Part shown: piece by piece, positions 49,331 through 62,200 of the stretch
Layout of the letters: every line of letters starts with the position of its first letter
How positions within the stretch are numbered: the first letter of the stretch is position 1
From: Auanema rhodensis
Lineage: Eukaryota; Nematoda; Chromadorea; Rhabditida; Rhabditidae
Assembly: GCA_964057225.1 (NCBI GenBank)
Contig: CAXKVF010000073.1
Coordinates: forward strand, 558,001-622,000
Direction: 5' to 3'
DNA: 64,000 nt
Translations under genes and position numbers: made by a program
Notes under the pieces: model-generated
Database searches by the model: none
Seen by the model: the letters and a program-made list of their open reading frames with translations, nothing else
Told to the model about the DNA's origin: nothing

Positions 49331-52300
49331 AATTTCAAAGTCATGGTTACCATGAACCAATATCAATAAAAATTTGTTTTTAGACTAATATGGACATGGG
49401 GAATCTAATTTTGAAAACCGCATCTCTTTATCTTTCACGTGAAGCGAGTTACATACCAAGTGCACATCACGTGTACATTTAATTAGCATAAATTAAAGTT
49501 CACGTAAATTTCAAAGTCATGGTTACCATGAACTAATATCAATAAAAATTTGTTTTTAGACTAATATGGACATGGGGAATCTAATTTTGAAAACCGCATC
49601 TCTTTATCTTTCACGTGAAGCGAGTTACATACCAAGTGCACATCACGTGTACATTTAATTAGCATAAATTAAAGTTCACGTAAATTTCAAAGTCATGGTT
49701 ACCATGCACCAATATCAATAAAAATTTGTTTTTAGACTAATATGGACATGGGGAATCTAATTTTGAAAACCGCATCTCTTTATCTTTCACGTGAAGCGAG
49801 TTACATACCAAGTGCACATCACGTGTACATTTAATTAGCATAAATTAAAGTTCACGTAAATTTCAATGTCATGGTTACCATGCACCAATATCAATAAAAA
49901 TTTGTTTTTAGACTAATATGGACATGGGGAATCTAATTTTGAAAACCGCATCTCTTTATCTTTCACGTGAAGCGAGTTACATACCAAGTGCACATCACGT
50001 GTACATTTAATTAGCATAAATTAAAGTTCACGTAAATTTCAAAGTCATGGTTACCATGCACCAATATCAATAAAAATTTGTTTTTAGACTAATATGGACA
50101 TGGGGAATCTAATTTTGAAAACCGCATCTCTTTATCTTTCACGTGAAGCGAGTTACATACCAAGTGCACATCACGTGTACAATTAATTAGCATAAATTAA
50201 AGTTCACGTAAATTTCAAAGTCATGGTTACCATGAAGCAATATCAATAAAAATTTGTTTTTAGACTAATATGGACATGGGGAATCTAATTTTGAAAACCG
50301 CATCTCTTTATCTTTCACGTGAAGCGAGTTACATACCAAGTGCACATCACGTGTACATTTAATTAGCATAAATTAAAGTTCACGTAAATTTCAAAGTCAT
50401 GGTTACCATGAACCAATATCAATAAAAATTTGTTTTTAGACTAATATGGACATGGGGAATCTAATTTTGAAAACCGCATCTCTTTATCTTTCACGTGAAG
50501 CGAGTTACATACCAAGTGCACATCACGTGTACATTTAATTAGCATAAATTAAAGTTCACGTAAATTTCAAAGTCATGGTTACCATGAACCAATATCAATA
50601 AAAATTTGTTTTTAGACTAATATGGACATGGGGAATCTAATTTTGAAAACCGCATCTCTTTATCTTTCACGTGAAGCGAGTTACATACCAAGTGCACATC
50701 ACGTGTACATTTAATTAGCATAAATTAAAGTTCACGTAAATTTCAAAGTCATGGTTACCATGAACCAATATCAATAAAAATTTGTTTTTAGACTAATATG
50801 GACATGGGGAATCTAATTTTGAAAACCGCATCTCTTTATCTTTCACGTGAAGCGAGTTACATACCAAGTGCACATCACGTGTACATTTAATTAGCATAAA
50901 TTAAAGTTCACGTAAATTTCAAAGTCATGGTTACCATGCACCAATATCAATAAAAATTTGTTTTTAGACTAATATGGACATGGGGAATCTAATTTTGAAA
51001 ACCGCATCTCTTTTTCTTTCACGTGAAGCGAGTTACATACCAAGTGCACATCACGTGTACATTTAATTAGCATAAATTAAAGTTCACGTAAATTTCAAAG
51101 TCATGGTTACCATGCACCAATATCAATAAAAATTTGTTTTTAGACTAATATGGACATGGGGAATCTAATTTTGAAAACCGCATCTCTTTATCTTTCACGT
51201 GAAGCGAGTTACATACCAAGTGCACATCACGTGTACAATTAATTAGCATAAATTAAAGTTCACGTAAATTTCAAAGTCATGGTTACCATGAAGCAATATC
51301 AATAAAAATTTGTTTCTAGACTAAGATGGACATGGGGAATCTAATTTTGAAAACCGCATCTCTTTATCTTTCACGTGAAGCGAGTTACATACCAAGTGCA
51401 CATCACGTGTACATTTAATTAGCATAAATTAAAGTTCACGTAAATTTCAAAGTCATGGTTACCATGAAGCAATATCAATAAAAATTTGTTTTTAGACTAA
51501 TATGGACATGGGGAATCTAATTTTGAAAACCACATCTCTTTATCTTTCACGTGAAGCGAGTTACATACCAAGTGCACATCACGTGTACATTTAATTAGCA
51601 TAAATTAAAGTTCACGTAAATTTCAAAGTCATGGTTACCATGAACCAATATCAATAAAAATTTGTTTTTAGACTAATATGGACATGGGGAATCTAATTTT
51701 GAAAACCGCATCTCTTTATCTTTCACGTGAAGCGAGTTACATACCAAGTGCACATCACGTGTACATTTAATTAGCATAAATTAAAGTTCACGTAAATTTC
51801 AAAGTCATGGTTACCATGAACTAATATCAATAAAAATTTGTTTTTAGACTAATATGGACATGGGGAATCTAATTTTGAAAACCGCATCTCTTTATCTTTC
51901 ACGTGAAGCGAGTTACATACCAAGTGCACATCACGTGTACATTTAATTAGCATAAATTAAAGTTCACGTAAATTTCAAAGTCATGGTTACCATGAACCAA
52001 TATCAATAAAAATTTGTTTTTAGACTAATATGGACATGGGGAATCTAATTTTGAAAACCGCATCTCTTTATCTTTCACGTGAAGCGAGTTACATACCAAG
52101 TGCACATCACGTGTACATTTAATTAGCATAAATTAAAGTTCACGTAAATTTCAAAGTCATGGTTACCATGAACCAATATCAATAAAAATTTGTTTTTAGA
52201 CTAATATGGACATGGGGAATCTAATTTTGAAAACCGCATCTCTTTATCTTTCACGTGAAGCGAGTTACATACCAAGTGCACATCACGTGTACATTTAATT

Positions 52301-53030
52301 AGCATAAATTAAAGTTCACGTAAATTTCAAAGTCATGGTTACCATGAACCAATATCAATAAAAATTTGTTTTTAGACTAATATGGACATGGGGAATCTAA
52401 TTTTGAAAACCGCATCTCTTTATCTTTCACGTGAAGCGAGTTACATACCAAGTGCACATCACGTGTACATTTAATTAGCATGAATTAAAGTTCACGTAAA
52501 TTTCAAAGTCATGGTTACCATGAACCAATATCAATAAAAATTTGTTTTTAGACTAATATGGACATGGGGAATCTAATTTTGAAAACCGCATCTCTTTATC
52601 TTTCACGTGAAGCGAGTTACATACCAAGTGCACATCACGTGTACATTTAATTAGCATAAATTAAAGTTCACGTAAATTTCAAAGTCATGGTTACCATGCA
52701 CCAATATCAATAAAAATTTGTTTTTAGACTAATATGGACATGGGGAATCTAATTTTGAAAACCGCATCTCTTTATCTTTCACGTGAAGCGAGTTACATAC
52801 CAAGTGCACATCACGTGTACATTTAATTAGCATAAATTAAAGTTCACGTAAATTTCAAAGTCATGGTTACCATGCACCAATATCAATAAAAATTTGTTTT
52901 TAGACTAATATGGACATGGGGAATCTAATTTTGAAAACCGCATCTCTTTATCTTTCACGTGAAGCGAGTTACATACCAAGTGCACATCACGTGTACATTT
53001 AATTAGCATAAATTAAAGTTCACGTAAATT

Positions 53031-53205
53031 TCAAAGTCATGGTTACCATGAACCAATATCGATAAAATTTTGTTTTTGACTAATATGGACATGAGGAATC
53101 TAATTTTGAAAACCGCATCTCTTCATCTTTCACGTGAAGCGAGTTACATACCAAGTGCACATCACGTGTACATTTAATTAGCATAAATTAAAGTTCACGT
53201 AAATT
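53031..53205. repeat. 175-bp monomer, third 1-bp deletion
   Basis: Reads TTTTGTTTTTGACTAA where others have TTTGTTTTTAGACTAA, losing the A of TTAGAC. It also carries ATCGATA and CATGAGGAATC. The homologous monomer at 55846 shares ATCGATA and GAGGAATC but has the full length, so this deletion postdates the duplication. Confidence 0.92.
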
Positions 53206-56200
53206 TCAAAGTCATGGTTACCATGCACCAATATCAATAAAAATTTGTTTTTAGACTAATATGGACATGGGGAATCTAATTTTGAAAACCGCATCTCTTT
53301 TTCTTTCACGTGAAGCGAGTTACATACCAAGTGCACATCACGTGTACATTTAATTAGCATAAATTAAAGTTCACGTAAATTTCAAAGTCATGGTTACCAT
53401 GCACCAATATCAATAAAAATTTGTTTTCAGACTAATATGGACATGGGGAATCTAATTTTGAAAACCGCATCTCTTTATCTTTCACGTGAAGCGAGTTACA
53501 TACCAAGTGCACATCACGTGTACAATTAATTAGCATAAATTAAAGTTCACGTAAATTTCAAAGTCATGGTTACCATGAAGCAATATCAATAAAAATTTGT
53601 TTTTAGACTAATATGGATATGGGGAATCTAATTTTGGAAACCACATCTCTTTATCTTTCACGTGAAGCGAGTTACATATCAAGTGCACATCACGTGTACA
53701 TTTAATTAGCATAAATTAAAGTTCACGTAAATTTCAAAGTCATGGTTACCATGAACCAATATCAATAAAAATTTGTTTTTAGACTAATATGGACATGGGG
53801 AATCTAATTTTGAAAACCGCATCTCTTTATCTTTCACGTGAAGCGAGTTACATACCAAGTGCACATCACGTGTACATTTAATTAGCATAAATTAAAGTTC
53901 ACGTAAATTTCAAAGTCATGGTTACCATGAACTAATATCAATAAAAATTTGTTTTTAGACTAATATGGACATGGGGAATCTAATTTTGAAAACCGCATCT
54001 CTTTATCTTTCACGTGAAGCGAGTTACATACCAAGTGCACATCACGTGTACATTTAATTAGCATAAATTAAAGTTCACGTAAATTTCAAAGTCATGGTTA
54101 CCATGAACCAATATCAATAAAAATTTGTTTTTAGACTAATATGGACATGGGGAATCTAATTTTGAAAACCGCATCTCTTTATCTTTCACGTGAAGCGAGT
54201 TACATACCAAGTGCACATCACGTGTACATTTAATTAGCATAAATTAAAGTTCACGTAAATTTCAAAGTCATGGTTACCATGAAGCAATATCAATAAAAAT
54301 TTGTTTTTAGACTAATATGGACATGGGGAATCTAATTTTGAAAACCACATCTCTTTATCTTTCACGTGAAGCGAGTTACATACCAAGTGCACATCACGTG
54401 TACATTTAATTAGCATAAATTAAAGTTCACGTAAATTTCAAAGTCATGGTTACCATGAACCAATATCAATAAAAATTTGTTTTTAGACTAATATGGACAT
54501 GGGGAATCTAATTTTGAAAACCGCATCTCTTTATCTTTCACGTGAAGCGAGTTACATACCAAGTGCACATCACGTGTACATTTAATTAGCATAAATTAAA
54601 GTTCACGTAAATTTCAAAGTCATGGTTACCATGAACTAATATCAATAAAAATTTGTTTTTAGACTAATATGGACATGGGGAATCTAATTTTGAAAACCGC
54701 ATCTCTTTATCTTTCACGTGAAGCGAGTTACATACCAAGTGCACATCACGTGTACATTTAATTAGCATAAATTAAAGTTCACGTAAATTTCAAAGTCATG
54801 GTTACCATGAACCAATATCAATAAAAATTTGTTTTTAGACTAATATGGACATGGGGAATCTAATTTTGAAAACCGCATCTCTTTATCTTTCACGTGAAGC
54901 GAGTTACATACCAAGTGCACATCACGTGTACATTTAATTAGCATAAATTAAAGTTCACGTAAATTTCAAAGTCATGGTTACCATGAACCAATATCAATAA
55001 AAATTTGTTTTTAGACTAATACGGACATGGGGAATCTAATTTTGAAAACCGCATCTCTTTATCTTTCACGTGAAGCGAGTTACATACCAAGTGCACATCA
55101 CGTGTACATTTAATTAGCATAAATTAAAGTTCACGTAAATTTCAAAGTCATGGTTACCATGAACCAATATCAATAAAAATTTGTTTTTAGACTAATATGG
55201 ACATGGGGAATCTAATTTTGAAAACCGCATCTCTTTATCTTTCACGTGAAGCGAGTTACATACCAAGTGCACATCACGTGTACATTTAATTAGCATAAAT
55301 TAAAGTTCACGTAAATTTCAAAGTCATGGTTACCATGAACCAATATCAATAAAAATTTGTTTTTAGACTAATATGGACATGGGGAATCTAATTTTGAAAA
55401 CCGCATCTCTTTATCTTTCACGTGAAGCGAGTTACATACCAAGTGCACATCACGTGTACATTTAATTAGCATAAATTAAAGTTCACGTAAATTTCAAAGT
55501 CATGGTTACCATGCACCAATATCAATAAAAATTTGTTTTTAGACTAATATGGACATGGGGAATCTAATTTTGAAAACCGCATCTCTTTATCTTTCACGTG
55601 AAGCGAGTTACATACCAAGTGCACATCACGTGTACATTTAATTAGCATAAATTAAAGTTCACGTAAATTTCAAAGTCATGGTTACCATGCACCAATATCA
55701 ATAAAAATTTGTTTTTAGACTAATATGGACATGGGGAATCTAATTTTGAAAACCGCATCTCTTTATCTTTCACGTGAAGCGAGTTACATACCAAGTGCAC
55801 ATCACGTGTACATTTAATTAGCATAAATTAAAGTTCACGTAAATTTCAAAGTCATGGTTACCATGAACCAATATCGATAAAAATTTGTTTTTAGACTAAT
55901 ATGGACATGAGGAATCTAATTTTGAAAACCGCATCTCTTCATCTTTCACGTGAAGCGAGTTACATACCAAGTGCACATCACGTGTACATTTAATTAGCAT
56001 AAATTAAAGTTCACGTAAATTTCAAAGTCATGGTTACCATGCACCAATATCAATAAAAATTTGTTTTTAGACTAATATGGACATGGGGAATCTAATTTTG
56101 AAAACCGCATCTCTTTTTCTTTCACGTGAAGCGAGTTACATACCAAGTGCACATCACGTGTACATTTAATTAGCATAAATTAAAGTTCACGTAAATTTCA

Positions 56201-57077
56201 AAGTCATGGTTACCATGCACCAATATCAATAAAAATTTGTTTTCAGACTAATATGGACATGGGGAATCTAATTTTGAAAACCGCATCTCTTTATCTTTCA
56301 CGTGGAGCGAGTTACATACCAAGTGCACATCACGTGTACAATTAATTAGCATAAATTAAAGTTCACGTAAATTTCAAAGTCATGGTTACCATGAAGCAAT
56401 ATCAATAAAAATTTGTTTTTAGACTAATATGGATATGGGGAATCTAATTTTGGAAACCACATCTCTTTATCTTTCACGTGAAGCGAGTTACATACCAAGT
56501 GCACATCACGTGTACATTTAATTAGCATAAATTAAAGTTCACGTAAATTTCAAAGTCATGGTTACCATGAACCAATATCAATAAAAATTTGTTTTTAGAC
56601 TAATATGGACATGGGGAATCTAATTTTGAAAACCGCATCTCTTTATCTTTCACGTGAAGCGAGTTACATACCAAGTGCACATCACGTGTACATTTAATTA
56701 GCATAAATTAAAGTTCACGTAAATTTCAAAGTCATGGTTACCATGAACTAATATCAATAAAAATTTGTTTTTAGACTAATATGGACATGGGGAATCTAAT
56801 TTTGAAAACCGCATCTCTTTATCTTTCACGTGAAGCGAGTTACATACCAAGTGCACATCACGTGTACATTTAATTAGCATAAATTAAAGTTCACGTAAAT
56901 TTCAAAGTCATGGTTACCATGAACCAATATCAATAAAAATTTGTTTTTAGACTAATATGGACATGGGGAATCTAATTTTGAAAACCGCATCTCTTTATCT
57001 TTCACGTGAAGCGAGTTACATACCAAGTGCACATCACGTGTACATTTAATTAGCATAAATTAAAGTTCACGTAAATT
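53031..57077. repeat. 7-monomer module duplicated at a 16-monomer offset
   Basis: Monomers at 53031-54261 and 55846-57077 share the order: ATCGATA/GAGGAATC/CTTCATC; CTCTTTTTC; TTTTCAG with TGTACAATTAATT; GAAGCAATA with GGATATGGGG and TTTGGAAACCACA; GAACC; GAACTAATA; GAACC. Between the copies the last four types repeat once at 54262-54965 in simplified form. The GGATAT marks at 53615 and 56431 are 2816 bp apart. Confidence 0.85.
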
Positions 57078-57429
57078 TCAAAGTCATGGTTACCATGCAC
57101 CAATATCAATAAAAATTTGTTTTTAGACTAATATGGACATGGGGAATCTAATTTTGAAAACCGCATCTCTTTATCTTTCACGTGAAGCGAGTTACATACC
57201 AAGTGCACATCACGTGTACATTTAATTAGCATAAATTAAAGTTCACGTAAATTTCAAAGTCATGGTTACCATGCACCAATATCAATAAAAATTTGTTTTT
57301 AGACTAATATGGACATGGGGAATCTAATTTTGAAAACCGCATCTCTTTATCTTTCACGTGAAGCGAGTTACATACCAAGTGCACATCACGTGTACATTTA
57401 ATTAGCATAAATTAAAGTTCACGTAAATT

Positions 57430-60400
57430 TCAAAGTCATGGTTACCATTAACCAATATCAATAAAAAATTGTTTTTAGACTAATATGGACATGGGGAATC
57501 TAATTTTGAAAACCGCATCTCTTCATCTTTCACGTGAAGCGAGTTACATACCAAGTGCACATCACGTGTACATTTAATTAGCATAAATTAAAGTTCACGT
57601 AAATTTCAAAGTCATGGTTACCATGCACCAATATCAATAAAAATTTGTTTTTAGACTAATATGGACATGGGGAATCTAATTTTGAAAACCGCATCTCTTT
57701 TTCTTTCACGTGAAGCGAGTTACATACCAAGTGCACATCACGTGTACATTTAATTAGAATAAATTAAAGTTCACGTAAATTTCAAAGTCATGGTTACCAT
57801 GCACCAATATCAATAAAAATTTGTTTTTAGACTAATATGGACATGGGGAATCTAATTTTGAAAACCGCATCTCTTTATCTTTCACGTGAAGCGAGTTACA
57901 TACCAAGTGCACATCACGTGTACAATTAATTAGCATAAATTAAAGTTCACGTAAATTTCAAAGTCATGGTTACCATGAAGCAATATCAATAAAAATTTGT
58001 TTCTAGACTAAGATGGACATGGGGAATCTAATTTTGAAAACCGCATCTCTTTATCTTTCACGTGAAGCGAGTTACATACCAAGTGCACATCACGTGTACA
58101 TTTAATTAGCATAAATTAAAGTTCACGTAAATTTCAAAGTCATGGTTACCATGAAGCAATATCAATAAAAATTTGTTTTTAGACTAATATGGACATGGGG
58201 AATCTAATTTTGAAAACCAAATCTCTTTATCTCTCACGTGAAGCGAGTTACATACCAAGTGCACATCACGTGTACATTTAATTAGCATAAATTAAAGTTC
58301 ACGTAAATTTCAAAGTCATGGTTACCATGAACCAATATCAATAAAAATTTGTTTTTAGACTAATATGGACATGGGGAATCTAATTTTGAAAACCGCATCT
58401 CTTTATCTTTCACGTGAAGCGAGATACATACCAAGTGCACATCACGTGTACATTTAATTAGCATAAATTAAAGTTCACGTAAATTTCAAAGTCATGGTTA
58501 CCATGAACTAATATCAATAAAAATTTGTTTTTAGACTAATATGGACATGGGGAATCTAATTTTGAAAACCGCATCTCTTTATCTTTCACGTGAAGCGAGT
58601 TACATACCAAGTGCACATCACGTGTACATTTAATTAGCATAAATTAAAGTTCACGTAAATTTCAAAGTCATGGTTACCATGAACCAATATCAATAAAAAT
58701 TTGTTTTCAGACTAATATGGACATGGGGAATCTAATTTTGAAAACCGCATCTCTTTATCTTTCACGTGAAGCGAGTTACATACCAAGTGCACATCACGTG
58801 TACATTTAATTAGCATAAATTAAAGTTCACGTAAATTTCAAAGTCATGGTTACCATGAACCAATATCAATAAAAATTTGTTTTTAGACTAATATGGACAT
58901 GGGGAATCTAATTTTGAAAACCGCATCTCTTTATCTTTCACGTGAAGCGAGTTACATACCAAGTGCACATCACGTGTACATTTAATTAGCATAAATTAAA
59001 GTTCACGTAAATTTCAAAGTCATGGTTACCATGCACCAATATCAATAAAAATTTGTTTTTAGACTAATATGGACATGGGGAATCTAATTTTGAAAACCGC
59101 ATCTCTTTATCTTTCACGTGAAGCGAGTTACATACCAAGTGCACATCACGTGTACATTTAATTAGCATAAATTAAAGTTCACGTAAATTTCAAAGTCATG
59201 GTTACCATGAACCAATATCAATAAAAATTTGTTTTTAGACTAATATGGACATGGGGAATCTAATTTTGAAAACCGCATCTCTTTATCTTTCACGTGAAGC
59301 GAGTTACATACCAAGTGCACATCACGTGTACATTTAATTAGCATAAATTAAAGTTCACGTAAATTTCAAAGTCATGGTTACCATGCACCAATATCAATAA
59401 AAATTTGTTTTTATACTAATATGGACATGGGGAATCTAATTTTGAAAACCGCATCTCTTTATCTTTCACGTGAAGCGAGTTACATACCAAGTGCACATCA
59501 CGTGTACATTTAATTAGCATAAATTAAAGTTCACGTAAATTTCAAAGTCATGGTTACCATGAACCAATATCAATAAAAATTTGTTTTTAGACTAATATGG
59601 ACATGGGGAATCTAATTTTGAAAACCGCATCTCTTCATCTTTCACGTGAAGCGAGTTACATACCAAGTGCACATCACGTGTACATTTAATTAGCATAAAT
59701 TAAAGTTCACGTAAATTTCAAAGTCATGGTTACCATGCACCAATATCAATAAAAATTTGTTTTTAGACTAATATGGACATGGGGAATCTAATTTTGAAAA
59801 CCGCATCTCTTTTTCTTTCACGTGAAGCGAGTTACATACCAAGTGCACATCACGTGTACATTTAATTAGCATAAATTAAAGTTCACGTAAATTTCAAAGT
59901 CATGGTTACCATGCACCAATATCAATAAAAATTTGTTTTTAGACTAATATGGACATGGGGAATCTAATTTTGAAAACCGCATCTCTTTATCTTTCACGTG
60001 AAGCGAGTTACATACCAAGTGCACATCACGTGTACAATTAATTAGCATAAATTAAAGTTCACGTAAATTTCAAAGTCATGGTTACCATGAACCAATATCA
60101 ATAAAAATTTGTTTTTAGACTAATATGGACATGGGGAATCTAATTTTGAAAACCGCATCTCTTTATCTTTCACGTGAAGCGAGTTACATACCAAGTGCAC
60201 ATCACGTGTACATTTAATTAGCATAAATTAAAGTTCACGTAAATTTCAAAGTCATGGTTACCATGAACCAATATCAATAAAAATTTGTTTTTAGACTAAT
60301 ATGGACATGGGGAATCTATTTTTGAAAACCGCATCTCTTTATCTTTCACGTGAAGCGAGTTACATACCAAGTGCACATCACGTGTACATTTAATTAGCAT

Positions 60401-62200
60401 AAATTAAAGTTCACGTAAATTTCAAAGTCATGGTTACCATGAACCAATATCAATAAAAATTTGTTTTTAGACTAATATGGACATGGGGAATCTAATTTTG
60501 AAAACCGCATCTCTTTATCTTTCACGTGAAGCGAGTTACATACCAAGTGCACATCACGTGTACATTTAATTAGCATAAATTAAAGTTCACGTAAATTTCA
60601 AAGTCATGGTTACCATGCACCAATATCAATAAAAATTTGTTTTTAGACTAATATGGACATGGGGAATCTAATTTTGAAAACCGCATCTCTTTATCTTTCA
60701 CGTGAAGCGAGTTACATACCAAGTGCACATCACGTGTACATTTAATTAGCATAAATTAAAGTTCACGTAAATTTCAAAGTCATGGTTACCATGAACCAAT
60801 ATCAATAAAAATTTGTTTTTAGACTAATATGTACATGAGGAATCTAATTTTGAAAACCGCATCTCTTCATCTTTCACGTGAAGCGAGTTACATACCAAGT
60901 GCACATCACGTGTACATTTAATTAGCATAAATTAAAGTTCACGTAAATTTCAAAGTCATGGTTACCATGAACCAATATCAATAAAAATTTGTTTTTAGAC
61001 TAATATGGACATGGGGAATCTAATTTTGAAAACCGCATCTCTTTATCTTTCACGTGAAGCGAGTTACATACCAAGTGCACATCACGTGTACATTTAATTA
61101 TCATAAATTAAAGTTCACGTAAATTTCAAAGTCATGGTTACCATGAACCAATATCAATAAAAATTTGTTTTTAGACTAATATGGACATGGGGAATCTAAT
61201 TTTGAAAACCGCATCTCTTTATCTTTCACGTGAAGCGAGTTACATACCAAGTGCACATCACGTGTACATTTAATTAGCATAAATTAAAGTTCACGTAAAT
61301 TTCAAAGTCATGGTTACCATGAACCAATATCAATAAAAATTTGTTTTTAGACTAATATGGACATGGGGAATCTAATTTTGAAAACCGCATCTCTTCATCT
61401 TTCACGTGAAGCGAGTTACATACCAAGTGCACATCACGTGTACAATTAATTAGCATAAATTAAAGTTCACGTAAATTTCAAAGTCATGGTTACCATGAAG
61501 CAATATCAATAAAAATTTGTTTCTAGACTAAGATGGACATGGGGAATCTAATTTTGAAAACCGCAGCTCTTTATCTTTCACGTGAAGCGAGTTACATACC
61601 AAGTGCACATCACGTGTACATTTAATTAGCATAAATTAAAGTTCACGTAAATTTCAAAGTCATGGTTACCATGAAGCAATATCAATAAAAATTTGTTTTT
61701 AGACTAATATGGACATGGGGAATCTAATTTTGAAAACCACATCTCTTTATCTTTCACGTGAAGCGAGTTACATACCAAGTGCACATCACGTGTACATTTA
61801 ATTAGCATAAATTAAAGTTCACGTAAATTTCAAAGTCATGGTTACCATGAACCAATATCAATAAAAATTTGTTTTTAGACTAATATGGACATGGGGAATC
61901 TAATTTTGAAAACCGCATCTCTTTATCTTTCACGTGAAGCGAGTTACATACCAAGTGCACATCACGTGTACATTTAATTAGCATAAATTAAAGTTCACGT
62001 AAATTTCAAAGTCATGGTTACCATGAACTAATATCAATAAAAATTTGTTTTTAGACTAATATGGACATGGGGAATCTAATTTTGAAAACCGCATCTCTTT
62101 ATCTTTCACGTGAAGCGAGTTACATACCAAGTGCACATCACGAGTACATTTAATTAGCATAAATTAAAGTTCACGTAAATTTCAAAGTCATGGTTACCAT
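57430..62200. repeat. Further copies of the CTTCATC, CTTTTTC, TACAATT, GAAGC module
   Basis: TGTACAATTAATT monomers occur at 57921, 60033 and 61441 (T of TACAATT), preceded by CTTCATC and CTCTTTTTC monomers at the first two. At 57921 and 61441 they are followed by GAAGCAATA/CTAGACTAAGATGG (58003 and 61523), then GAAGCAATA with AACCAAATC or AACCACATC, GAACC and GAACTAATA. The CTAGACTAAG marks are 3520 bp (20 monomers) apart. Spacings are whole monomers throughout. Confidence 0.8.
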
